DNA from: Yamagishiella unicocca
Lineage: Eukaryota > Chlorophyta > Chlorophyceae > Chlamydomonadales > Volvocaceae
DNA length: 64,000 bases
NCBI GenBank assembly: GCA_003116995.1
Contig: BDSL01000181.1
Location: 1-64,000 of the forward strand
Direction of reading: 5' to 3'
The notes under the pieces were generated by a model that was not told where the DNA came from, did no database searches, and saw only the letters and a list, made by a program, of their open reading frames with translations. This document shows, piece by piece, positions 10,162 to 39,167 of this stretch. The position numbers and the translations under genes were made by a program. How positions within the stretch are numbered: position 1 is the stretch's first letter; the number at the start of each line of letters is the position of its first letter.

Positions 10162-13100
10162 ATGGTCGCTGCAGCTGGGGCATCACATGCCGCCATGAAG
10201 AGAGTCGCATCTGTTGCAATTTCTAGACGAGTTCGGCCCCAGGCTGTCATGGTGCGGCAATTGGTTCGACTACATGTTGGCGTTGCAAGGTCCATCCCGC
10301 CTGGCTCAGCGTCCAGCACCGCTGCAGCTCATCGTAAGCAGTCGCATATTTCCCCAACTCCACCTGTTCGCGGAATTCGCCAACGTTGTTCGGCCTCAGC
10401 CATTGACCATCATGACGGCCGACACCATCATCACCATCACGGCCACCATGACAGCCACAATCACGGCCACCAGAATGACGGCCATGGCCATGACCACTAC
10501 CCTGACAACTGGGCAACACGCGCTATGCGGCGGGTCGGGTTGGTCCAGGTGGCGTCCGCAATTGAGCACTCCGGACCGTTGGCAGGTGGGTGCCCGGGTT
10601 GTGACTGCGGTAGTAAGCGCATCGTGCTCGCCCCTAGGATATAACGGTGTTGTCGCAGCAGCGGCACCTTCCCGCGGCTGGTCGGGGACGTAGGACGATA
10701 TGGGAGGCGCAAGCCTGCCTTCCAGCCGTCTGCACCCCTCCTTCTCCTTCTGAACTGCATCCTAGCGCACAAGTGGAACGGAAGCTACACCCCTCCAGGA
10801 TTGGAGGGGTGTAGCTTCCACCACCAACTTCCACCACCACCCCACTTCCCACTTCCCCACCGGTCTGGATCCTTCCCCCCCTCCATTCCCCCTCCCCTCC
10901 CCTCCCCATCGCCCAGTCACCTCCATCTTCTTCTTCGCCCTCTCCCTGCTCGCCTCGCTGCCCCTGGCGGCCTCGCTGCTGACGGAGGGGGTCGCGAGGG
11001 GCCTGCAGTCCGCGGCGCTGGTGGGCACGTACACACTTTCGGGGCTGCCCCAGCTGGTGTCCTCCCTGGCGTTGGCAGCGGGGGGCAACCTGGACACGCA
11101 CGTGCTCATGTCGTTGGCGGTGGTGGCCACCCTGTACCTGGGGATGGCGCAGGAGGTGAGTAAGGCCGCGGGAAGGAGGGGGTGGAAGGGGCGAAGCCGG
11201 AGGCCTGCCAAGAAGTGGTTTATGTGCGGGGAAACCTGAGAGCCGCGAGAAGCCGTGCACAGCCACAAACCGAGGGGCATTGGCGGCCGAGGGGTATCAC
11301 CTCAGATCCAAGGGGATTATCTCAGATCCAAGGGGGTTATCTCAGGTCCGAGGGGGCCACCTCAGATCCGCTCCCGTTCGGTGTGCTACCGCAGGGCGCG
11401 CTGCTGCTGCTGCTGTTCCAGGTGTCGCACTTCCTGGAGTCCAAGGTAAGGGCCCCGTGGGGGGTGGAGGGGTCAAGGGTTTTAGTGGCGGTGAGACGGG
11501 GTTGGGGGCGGCGCTTCAGTCTTGTGGCGCCGGCCGGTGGCGATGGCTGCGGTATGGAGGGAATGCGGTGGGACGGGGCCGCCCCCTGCATTCCTGCTCT
11601 CACTTGACCTTTCCTCCGCTCCTGTCCCTCCCTGCCACTACCCCGGCCAGTTCACCTCCCGCGCCCAGGGCTCCCTGGAGCGCCTCCTGGCCGCCATGCC
11701 CGAGCGAGCCACGCTCGTGGCCATGGCCGATCCCGGCCCCGTCGCTGAAGATGGCGGCGGCGGCGGTTCGTTGGGCGGCGGCCCGGACCTTTCCTCCTGC
11801 GAGGACGTCCTGGCGGACAGTGTGGGGGTGGGGCAGCTGGTCCTGGTGCGGCCGGGAGAGCAGGTGCGGCGAATGGAGGACGCACGTGTGTGTGGGGGGG
11901 GAGACTTTGGGCTCCTCTGGGCCTGGTTCCGGAGCGTCTCAACTCTCCCCCGAAACCCCGGTCCCCTGCCGTGGTCCTTTGCACCCCTCTCCTGCCCCAT
12001 GCCTGACCAGTTGACCTACACCACCTCTGCGCCACCCCCTCCTTTATCGGTCCCCGGCCTTCCTCTCTCACTTCCCTCGTTCCCCCAAACCCAACTAAAG
12101 CGCACCCCCCCCCCAAAAACGGGTTTTTTGCCCCGTACACGTGTTTTCCTGGCACCCCCCTCCTCAGGTCCCGCTTGACGGCGAGGTGGTGTGGGGCGTG
12201 TCCTCCGTGTCCCAGGCGCACATCTCCGGGGAGTCGCAGCCCTCCCGGGTGACTGCGGGGGACTGGGTGCCGGCGGGGGCGCTCAGCTCGGACGGGGCCC
12301 TGGTGGTGCGGGTGACTGCGGGGGCGGAGGACAGCACACCGGCGAGGATCGCGAGGATGGCGACGGAGGCGCAGGTGGGGGGGTGCGGGGTGTAGGGGTG
12401 GGTGAGTTTGCGGGGAGGGGTGCGGGTGCGGGGAGGATGGGATGCGGAAGGACGAGGGCTTTGTTGGGAGGAGCGGTGGTGTGGGGCAGCGGGGTGGGTC
12501 GTGGATCCGTGGGAGGGTGGTGGGGAGGGTAGGTGCGGCGCAAGGGGTCCAATGGGGTAATGACGGAGGGCGGGGGAGGGGTGTGCGGACGAGTGGGTGG
12601 GCGCGTCCGTGGGGATTGGACTGAACGGACTGACGGGTCAGAGGCTGTGGAGACGACCCAAAACCACCTGCCCGCACACTGCAGCGCACCCGGCACTGCG
12701 GCCGGGCTTCACTGAGGACCTGTCATCGCGACAATCCCGCTTCCCCCCGTCCCCAAACCGGTCCTTCTCGCCACACCCCTTAACACACCCCTTAACACGC
12801 ATACGGCTCTCTGGCCCGACACCCCGCACCCCCGCGCCTCTCCCCCCAGGCCTCCAAGCCGCAGCTGCAGCGCTTGTTGGACCGCATAGGCAGCGTGTGG
12901 AGCCGCGGCGTGGTGGCAGCCACCCTGCTGACGGGGCTGGTGCTGCTGGCGACTGGAGTGCCGCTGCTGGCGGCTCCAGGGGGGGCGCTGTACCGGGCGC
13001 TGGGGGTGCTGGTGGCGGGGTCGCCGTGCGCGGTGGTGCTGGTGCCGCTCGCGTACGTCTGCTCGATGGCGGCGGTGACGAGGAAGGTGCGTCGGGGGCT

Positions 13101-15977
13101 GGAGCCCCAGCTGGGGGGGAGTGATAAGAGAATCCGCGAATCCACGGGGGGGGGGTGCGCAGGAGGAGGGGGGAGGGGTGCAGGAGGAGGGGGGACCAGG
13201 TGCAGGAAGAGGGGGGACCAGGTGCAGGAGGAGGGGGGACCAGGTGCAGGAGGAGGGGGGACCAGGTGCAGGAGGAGGGGGGACCAGGTGCAGGAGGAGG
13301 GGGGACCAGGTGCAGGAGGAGGGGGGACCAGGTGCAGGAGGAGGGGGGACCAGGTGCAGGAAGAGGGGGGACCAGGTGCAGGAGGAGGGGGGACCAGGTG
13401 CAGGAGGAGGGGGGACCAGGTGCAGGAGGAGGGGGGACCAGGTGCAGGAGGAGGGGGGACCAGGTGCAGGAGGAGGGGGGACCAGGTGCAGGAGGAGGGG
13501 GGACCAGGTGCAGGAGGAGCGGGGACCAGGTGCAGGAGGAGCGGGGACCAGGTGCAGGAGGAGGGGGGAGTGTAGGAATGCGTGTTAGTGCAGGAGGGGG
13601 AGGGGAGGGGGTGGCGTATGAATGCGTGTTGTTGCAGGAGGGGGAGGGGGGAGGCGGAGGAGCCGGGAGGTACTGGCGAGCACCTGCAGGGCTAGGGAGC
13701 ACACACCAGCGGTGGTGGTGAGGGGCAGGCGCTCGGTGGGACCCCCGAAAGAAACCACAAATGCCGCCGGCCAAACTAGCAATGCCTTTCCTCCTTTGCT
13801 GAAACACCCGTCTTCTCTACTACCCTCCCTTCGGCTCTCTCCCCCTCCCTCCCCCCTCCCCCCTCCCCCCTCCCTCCCCCCTTCCTCCGAAGTATGAAGG
13901 CTATGCAACAACTACATTACCCCAGTCGAGTTACCGGTTCTTAACTTGAAATCCCCCCTCCCGCCTCCCTCCCCCCTTCCTCCCCCCAGGGCGTGCTGCT
14001 GAAGGGCGCCAGCGCCCTCGACGCCCTGGCTGCCTGCACCACCGTCGCCCTCGACAAGACCGGGACCATCACCACGGGGGAGCTCAGGCTGACGGAGGCG
14101 GCACTGCTGGACTGGCAGGCGGCAGGGCCGGCGGCAGGGGCAGGCGACCGACAGCCGCAGCAGCAGTCCCTGATGCCGCTGCTGCAAAGCCCGGAGGCGG
14201 CGGCGTACGGCAGCGTCGACGGCAGCCTCAGCAGCTGGGAAGCTGGGGCCGGGGAGGCGGAGGGCGAGGTGGCGTGGGACGAGGTGGCGGTGCGCTGCGC
14301 GGCGGCGCTGTCCCGCGCCTCCACGCACCCGGTGTCGAGGGCGATGGTGGCGGCGGGCGGCGGGCTGGCGAGAGGCGTGTCGGTGTCGGGATTCGAACAG
14401 GTGACTTGGGGCTGGGCGATGGCGGGGTGGGCAGTGCGCGCAGGGCCCCTCCGCGCCCACTTACTCTTCCCCCCACCCGATCCCGCCGCATCTGAAACCC
14501 AGCCGACCCGCACCCCCCACCCTCACGCTCCCCACCCTCACAACCCCCACCCTCGCAACCCTCACCCTCGCAACCCCCACCCTCGCAACCCCCACCCTCG
14601 CAACCCCCACCCTCGCAACCCCCACCCTCGCAACCCTCACCCTCGCAACCCTCACCCTCGCAACCCTCACCCTCGCAACCCCCACCCTCGCAACCCTCAC
14701 CCTCGCAACCCTCACCCTCGCAACCCCCACCCTCGCAACCCTCACCCTCGCAACCCCCACCCTCGCAACCCTCACCCTCGCAACCCTCACCCTCGCAACC
14801 CTCACCCTCGCAACCCCCACCCTCGCAACCCCCACCCTCGCAACCCTCACCCTCGCAACCCTCACCCTCGCAACCCCCACCCTCGCAACCCTCACCCTCG
14901 CAACCCTCACCCTCGCAACCCTCAACCCTCACCCCCGACCCCTCCAGGTGCCCGGCTCGGGTGTCCGCGGCATGTGCAGGCTGCGCGGCAGGTCCTTCCT
15001 CGTCACCTTCGGCTCGCAGGACTTTGCGCAGCAGGCCCTGGAGGCGGCGCCTGAGGCGGCCCACCTGCGCACCCTCCTGGCGGCCGGCCCCGCCGTCGCC
15101 ACTGACTCGGCGGTCAAGGCGGTCAGCGTTCTGGTGGCAACACCGCTAGGGGCGCCGCAAGGGGCGGAGGGCGGTGCCGACCCGCGGGTCGCGCTGTTCT
15201 TCTTCGAGGACGTGGTGCGGCCCGGCGTGCGGGAGGCGGTGGAGGCGCTGCAGGACGGCAGCTGGCGGCACAGGGGGCGGACCGAGGCGGCGGCGGCGCT
15301 GCGGGTGGTGATGCTGACGGGTGCGTGGGGGGGTGGGAGGGAAGGGGCGGAGGGGGGGGGCGAGGAGGAGGAGGAGGGCGGGCTGGGAGCGCGTATCGCG
15401 CGGCGGCATGACACGACACGGCACGACGAAACGAGTGGGGTGTCAATGTGCAGTTCGCTTCACGCACTCGGGAGCCGCATCCCCCACACTGCGGCTGCGC
15501 TCACTACGTCCCGCGATCCCTCAACCCGCCACCCGACCCCGGCCCGTCCACCTCGGCCCCATTGCACCATTGCCCCATTGCCCCCAGGCGATAACGCCGA
15601 CGTGGCCGCCGCAGTGGCGGGCAGCGTGGGCATCTCGCAGCACCGTGCGGCCATGCTGCCGGAGGACAAACTGCGCTACGTACAGCAGGAGCAGCGGCGG
15701 CAGCAGCAGGAGGCGGGGCAGTCAGGTGGGCGGCAGGGGCGGGGCGCACATGGGCGGTGGTCGCGGTGGTTGCGGTCCCAATGGCCCTGGTGGGCGGGGG
15801 CTGCAACACCGCATGAGGGGTGTGGAATGGCAGGGGAGTGTGGTATCACAACCTCCCAACACCTTCATCCCCCCGAACCTCACAACCTCCCAACACCTTC
15901 ATCCCCCCCGAACCTCACAACCGCACAACCAGGCTTTGGCTCCGCCACCGGCGGCGGCGGCGGTGGAGTGCTGATGA

Positions 15978-16008
<31 letters not shown>

Positions 16009-17590
16009 GGCGGCGGCACACGTGGGTGTGGCGGTGGCCTCCTCCCCCCGGGACCTGGTGGCGGCCGCCTCGGACGTCATTGTGCTCAACGGCCAGGGGG
16101 CGGCGGCGCTGCCCTGGCTGCTGCGACGAGCGGACCGGACGCAGGTGCGTGTGTCCGTCCGTGTGTGTATTGACCGTGTGTTTGTGCTTCTTCGCGGGGT
16201 GTGCGTGCGTCATGGGGAGGGAGGGGGGAGAGGTCAGCAAGCGCGGGGAGAGGAGACCGGCAGTGCAGCGTACCATGCTGGCACGTGTGTTTCGAGGGAA
16301 AGGGCCGCTCGAAGGCGTGGGCGGGAAGGGCAGCTGTGTGGGCGGAGCAGCAGCCAGAACGGCACGCAAGTGCCGTACACCTCCACGGGCTCCAATATCC
16401 GGTATGCTGCGGCCGCTGCCCGTCTCCTCTCCTCCTCCTCCGCTATCGCCCCCAGACAATGCCCTAACCCCCTTATATCCTATTCTCCCCCTTGGCAATC
16501 CCTCCCCTCCCCTCTCCCCCCCTGCCAGTCCGTCGTGCGCCAGAACCTGACCCTGGCCCTGACCTCCATGGCCTTCGCCACGCTGCCCACCGTGGCCGGG
16601 TTCTTCCCTCTGTGGCTGGCGGTGCTGCTGCACGAGGGCTCCACGCTGCTGGTGGCGCTCAACAGCCTGAGGCTGCTGCTGCCGGAGCCGGAGGAGGGGG
16701 GCGGCAGGGGCGGGGCGGGGCCGCGGGCCGCGCTGGCGGAGGTGTGGCGCGGCCTGGTTGACCTGGCAGCTCCGGAACCGCACAGCCATCACCACCACAG
16801 CCACGGACACAGCCACGGACACAGCCACGGACACAGCCATGGACATGAGCGTGCATGTTGTGAGAAGGACGGTCATGAGCATGACCATGACCACAACCAC
16901 GACCACCACCATGATCACGATCACATCCACCGCCACGGCCACAGCCACCAGAACCACAGCTACAACCACAGCCATGGCCACAGCAACGGTCAAGGCCACG
17001 GTCACGACCACAGCCATGACCGCCACCAGCAGCACGAGCACGACCAAGGCCGGGCTGTCGCCGCGGCCAGTGCAGCGAGCGGGCCCCATGCAGGCGGCGG
17101 CGGCGAGTCGGCCGCTGACCACAACCATGACCACAGCCACAAGCAGGGGGGTGAGTGCGGCGGCGTCACGAAGCACGACGACCACGACCACCACCACCAC
17201 CACCACTCCTCGGACGCCGCAGCCGCCGACGGCAGCAACCTGGTGCGCGCGCACAGACCCACGGGTCGGGATTCCACCACGGCAGCGGCGGCGGCGCGCA
17301 CGCGGAGCAACCCCGGGGGCGCCGCCTCCGCCTTCGCCTCCTCGGGGACCATGACTCTGTGCTGCTGCAGCGGCCACAGCTGGCAGGACGGGCTGCGGCT
17401 GGGGAGCCAGGGGGACTGCGACGCAAGGTTTGGGTGGGCGGGGGGGAGCGGAGGAGCCTGTGGGCGCGGAGCCGAGGGGCTAGGCCACGGGTTGGCGCCG
17501 CCGCGGCGGGGGCGCACGGGGGGGGCGCGGAGGCGGGCGGGCGGGATGGCAGCCACGGTGGCGGTGCTTGCCGGGGCTCTGGCTCGGTGA
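10162..17590 (+). CDS. HMA1-type plastid heavy-metal P1B ATPase
   Basis: Exports or imports metal ions (Cu, Zn and related ions are reported for plant HMA1) across the plastid envelope at the cost of ATP. Eleven in-phase exons: 10162-10585, 10917-11155, 11395-11445, 11651-11863, 12168-12374, 12850-13086, 13990-14400, 14948-15320, 15588-15725, 15933-16144, 16529-17590; about 1,188 residues. In order: a basic, Ser/Ala-rich N-terminus like a chloroplast transit peptide; a His-rich stretch (HHHHHHGHHDSHNHGH); membrane helices in exons 2-3; actuator loop with SGES (about 329); the HMA1-specific SPC membrane motif (about 436); phosphorylation motif DKTGT (about 479, DNA 14053); STHP of the nucleotide-binding domain; MLTGD; GDGINDAP (about 781); last helices in exon 11. 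A His-rich tail follows (about 920-1064), giving a protein far longer than Arabidopsis HMA1 (about 820). The start is uncertain: ATG 10060 and 10195 are in the same frame. The last 50 residues after a possible donor near 17428 are also uncertain. Confidence 0.93.
10397..10500 (+). other. N-terminal His-rich metal-binding segment of HMA1
   Basis: This part of exon 1 encodes a run dominated by His, Asp and Gly (DHHDGRHHHHHHGHHDSHNH and on). Plant HMA1 proteins carry a poly-His stretch at the same place, after the transit peptide and before the first helix. It is thought to bind metal ions. Confidence 0.85.
10780..10819. repeat. Perfect 18-bp inverted repeat with 4-nt loop in HMA1 intron 1
   Basis: The arm GGAAGCTACACCCCTCCA (10780-10797) is followed by GGAT and then its exact reverse complement (10802-10819). 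It lies inside intron 1 (10586-10916). Transcribed, it would make a strong GC-rich hairpin. It could be a mobile-element footprint, a small-RNA hairpin or an intron structure. Confidence 0.9.
11295..11370. repeat. About 22-bp tandem repeat in HMA1 intron 2
   Basis: Four imperfect copies of CTCAGATCCAAGGGG, with variants CTCAGGTCCGAGGGGG, follow one another within intron 2 (11156-11394). Confidence 0.85.
13150..13571. repeat. 22-bp minisatellite in HMA1 intron 6
   Basis: About 18 copies of a 22-base unit, core CAGGTGCAGGAGGAGGGGGG, sit in intron 6 (13087-13989). Every unit carries CAG|GTG, which resembles both a 5' splice site and a preceding 3' AG, and a run of six G. Copies are almost identical, with rare A-for-G and C-for-G changes. 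The long open frames through the array come from a stop-free unit whose length is not a multiple of three. Confidence 0.95.
14515..14932. repeat. 15-bp minisatellite in HMA1 intron 7
   Basis: About 28 copies of a 15-base unit, CCTCGCAACCCCCAC or CCTCGCAACCCTCAC, fill most of intron 7 (14401-14947). The two unit types differ at one base and are interspersed irregularly. In-frame translation would give HPRNP repeats, but good splice sites bracket the array and HMA1 homologues have no such insert, so it is read as intronic. Confidence 0.94.
16781..17215 (+). other. C-terminal His-rich tail of HMA1
   Basis: In the last exon, after the final membrane helices, about 145 residues are extremely rich in His alternating with Ser, Gly, Asp and Asn (SHGHSHGHSHGHSHGH, DHDHNHDHHHDHDH, HHHHHH), with a CC pair in the middle. 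A further Cys cluster (CCCC) follows near 17360. Such stretches are metal-buffering segments in ZIP and CDF transporters. The tail is absent from the Arabidopsis protein as I know it. GGTGAGT at 17149-17155 could be a donor, but reading through stays His-rich, which favours coding. Confidence 0.8.
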
Positions 17591-19816
17591 GAGTGTGGAG
17601 GGAGGGAAGGACGGGGAGGAAAAGCGGGAGGGGGAGGCGGGGGCGACTTGCGGCCTGGCCGCGAGGTAAGACGCTGTACTGCAGGGCCGTGATTGACGTT
17701 GTCCCGAGCTCATGGGCGAGTGCCCGGGTGTTCGCTGTTGGCAGCTTCCCCCCCTCCTCTCCAATCCGCTCCCCCTGGTGGTTTTTCTCGCATCCACGGG
17801 TCTTCCTCGAAACCCCCCCGGTGGTGTTCGCTGTCCCGCGTGTCGGCCGCCAATTGTATTCTACCGTAGTGCCCAGCCCTCGTGGTGTCAGGGGGTGAAA
17901 ACATAGTGGGACGGGTGTCAGGTCCACCGACTGGTTTTGGGCTGCGCTGTGGTCGCGCTAGCCGTGTGTGTGATTGTGGGGGCTTCGCTTTGCTGTGATG
18001 CTAACGGAGCGCTCGTATGATGGGGGGAGCCGTGGCGTTGCCGTGGGGCTGGAGTTAGGGTCGGCGAGTGTCTCTGCCCAGTCTCCCCAGTGTGGTACCC
18101 CGGCCGCTTGGTATGTCAGAGACAGTCCGTCCACGAAGACGAAATAGACTTAGCTTAGCCGCAAGTTATGGTATTTTGAAGATCATTGGCTAGTCCGTCG
18201 CGTTTGGGAGGGCTCCCTAGGAGGCTGCTTGCTTGTGGGTTGTGGCCGCTTGCGGCTGGCTGGAGGACCGGTCTTTGCCTGAGGTTCGGCAGTCTGACGA
18301 AGTAGGAGTACCCCATGTAGGAGTACCCCCTGAGACTGTGTAGGCTGTCGGTCGGAGGCTACATCGAGGAGGGTCCGGGTGCGGCTGTGGAGGCCGTAGC
18401 GGGACGAGTTGATTAGCGGCCCGTTTCCATGGCGACGCGGCTGGAAAGCGTTGATGGTGACAATTTATAATTCGAGATCCGCGTCCAGTCCAGGATATTG
18501 AGTTTAGGACCATGCTTTCTGCGCATCGGCGGGGCATGGCTGCCATAGAAGCCCCAGGGGAGATGGCTGTCGTACGAGCTCCAGGGGAGATGTTTAGCGC
18601 CACACGTGCGATCAGGTGAGCGTCTCCCGAGTGTGTGGGGGGCTGACTAAGGTGAGGATGGAAGCTGGACGGTGGGTGCGGTGATTGTGGCTCTTGGAGC
18701 ATCGACAAATGCCGCTGCAGTTTGCTGCTCGAAATCATGTGTTGTTTGATAATAGTCCGGGGTGGAGCCGGACGCATCAGTCTTGTCATGTGGCAGGTTG
18801 CTGGCGCAACGAAAAGTTTGTACCATACACAGAGCATCATTCCACGAACATTGCCGTAGTCGCCGTACCACCGCCTCCGCGCATTCCTGGTCCCCCACTC
18901 AACTGTGTCTCCGACGGGTGGGTAGTCGCCACCACCCCACATCGCGCGCTGTCAGTGCCGCAATTCCCATCCGCTACTCTACCATCAAGTACTATCTCGC
19001 CGCTACCCTTCCACGTCAGCCCTCGACGCGCTTCCTCCGCGCCACCACAAACGCCGCATGCCGGCATCACACCGCCCCCTAGGGCCGTAGCGCCCGCGCA
19101 ACTGCGCCGGGGCCGCCACCGCTGCACGCACCAATACGCTATCCCCCGACTACCGGTACTCAGCCGAGGACAACCCGGCTACACTGCCATGTACTGCAAT
19201 CCGCCCGTTGGCTGAAACCTCAGGAGAAGAGCGTCGTACCTCAATTCCGCAGCTTTTTGGTTTGCGGCTCCCCAAGACACCCGCCTTATACACAACGCGC
19301 TTTTCACAGTTTACCATGGTCCCCACCTGGCCCCCGCCCCCTCAACTCTGCCACCAGTCGTCCGCTGCTCTCACTCTGACCACGACGCCAGCCGCCGACG
19401 TATCCGACACCCGTCCCGCTGCCCGCGCAGTGATGTGTGGACAGCTGTACCGTCCCACACGGCCGCTCCCCGCTCCCCTGCCTGTACACGGCTTTCCTTG
19501 CTATCCCATCCGGCCGCTGCAGCTGCCGCCGCCTCCTCCAATGCATCTTGTCCTCCACGCCTGCCCCGCGGATGAGGCGGTCCCCCCCCGCGCCTTTCTC
19601 CCTCCCTTCCTCCCTGCCCGCCCGGCGCCTTGCCCCCTCACGAACTGAGCAGTGGTAGACGCAGAGGTCAACGCCCTTGCCCCAGCAATCAACAAATATG
19701 ACCAAACGGTCGCGAAGCTGAGCCTTGCCGGGGCGATGAAGCCAGAGATGAACTGGTTACGACGACGGAGTCTGCATCCGTTCGAGGCGTCAGGCTCTAG
19801 CGCCCGCCCTTGATCA
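17591..19816. other. Convergent intergenic region between HMA1 and SWR1
   Basis: This should hold both 3' UTRs. I see no third gene. The longest open frame (minus, about 18217-18942) has no recognisable domain. GCTCCAGGGGAGATG near 18580 recurs in a BTB-gene intron near 40960. A short dispersed repeat (CGCATCCACGGGTCTTCCTCG) lies at 17789. The usual volvocine polyadenylation signal TGTAA is not visible close to either stop codon. Confidence 0.5.
17789..17814 (-). repeat. Dispersed short repeat, family 2
   Basis: The reverse complement of GAGGAAGACCCGTGGATGCG is found here, at 40510-40530 (same orientation), and in forward orientation at 45224-45245. It shares the GAAGACCC core with the intronic family 1 repeats. 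Confidence 0.75.
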
Positions 19817-38104
<18,288 letters not shown>

Positions 38105-39167
38105 GGCAGCTGTCGGAAGCTGCGGCGCTGGGGGTGGCAGTCCAGTTGGTGGCCCGCTGCCCTATCGGGCTCAACGGGCCGCAAGGACGACAGCTGCCAC
38201 ACACGTGCTTGGTACGTGGTTGCCCTGACTCAGGGCTGGACGGAGTATGCTGCTGCTGGCTTTACTGCAGCCGCCGCGGTCGCACTACGTTGCTCCTGGC
38301 GTTCATGGCGGGGGGTGAGGAGCAGCAGCACACGTGGTGGCGGAGGCAGGCACGCAGGTGGGCTTGCGACGGTGTGGCACGAGGGGATTCGGTCGGGTCC
38401 TAGCGCGGTTCCCTAAGACGCTCATCGGGACAGCTGGGAGAGCGCACGCACGTTTCTTGCATGGCGCTGGATGATCACACGCGGACGCACGGCCACACAC
38501 GTAATCAGGAATTGAACAAGACGACTTGCTAATGCACACTTTTCGCCATGAGAATCGCAGCCAGCAGGCATGACAGGGTCGCCGCAACCTTGGCGGGGTA
38601 CACCATGGTCACAGTGGTTTGCGCTGCCCGGCCTCACCAATTACAAACGGCCTACAGAGCGTTTATTCCAGCGTTATTTCAGATCACCAGCATATCAGAT
38701 ACTCGGAGAGTCCATGAGGCTGTTTGGCGCCGGCAAGATTGTCTCAAGAAAGCTTACGATACAAGCGCCTTTGGTGTTGTTGGATTACTTAGCAAAGCAT
38801 AAGAGACTCTCATGTGTATGGTATATATTAAGCGCACTGTAAAAGGGGTCAAGCTGACAGTGGGAAACGCTAAACCGCAGGAGCTGGCCTTAATCAACGT
38901 TCTGCCCCGCTATCAGCCTCCGCACAACCACATAATCTAAATCATGCCACCCTTCTTTCCCATGTCGGCAGACATCGCGTTCGTCCCATAACGCCGTACA
39001 AATGAGGATTCTCTGTGCGTCACGCTGGTCGCCATCCTTGCCCAAGCAGTAAACCTTCTCACGCAGAATGGATGTAAGGTTTTGTCTTTCGATGCCATGA
39101 AGTGGCAATGAGAACGCACCCTTGAGACTGGCAACGGCCGGCAGGCTCCGTAGGGCCGCTAGTCGAT
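38105..39167. promoter_or_regulatory. Divergent promoter region of SWR1 and the BTB gene
   Basis: The two start codons face away from each other across 1,063 bases with no convincing gene between them. A TATATATTA sits at about 38821, in a position that could serve the BTB gene if its 5' UTR is about 300 bases. Open frames here (for example 38570-38842 plus, 38890-39134 minus) show no domain. The region must hold both 5' UTRs and at least two core promoters. Confidence 0.55.

Noticed and set aside
13155..13721. Gly/Gln/Glu-rich repeat protein over the HMA1 intron 6 array
   Set aside because: The array sits between exons that join in phase, and the open frames follow from the 22-bp unit without stops.
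14274..15064. Cys/Glu/Gly-rich protein (GCEGEGCEG repeats) on the minus strand at HMA1 intron 7
   Set aside because: It is the antisense translation of the 15-bp intronic minisatellite. The plus strand holds well-supported HMA1 exons.
15899..17377. 492-codon minus-strand frame rich in Val and Met
   Set aside because: It is antisense to the His-coding GHDH codons and catalytic exons of HMA1.
18217..18942. 241-codon minus-strand open frame between HMA1 and SWR1
   Set aside because: No domain was recognised, and it overlaps dispersed short repeats. It probably falls in UTR or intergenic DNA.
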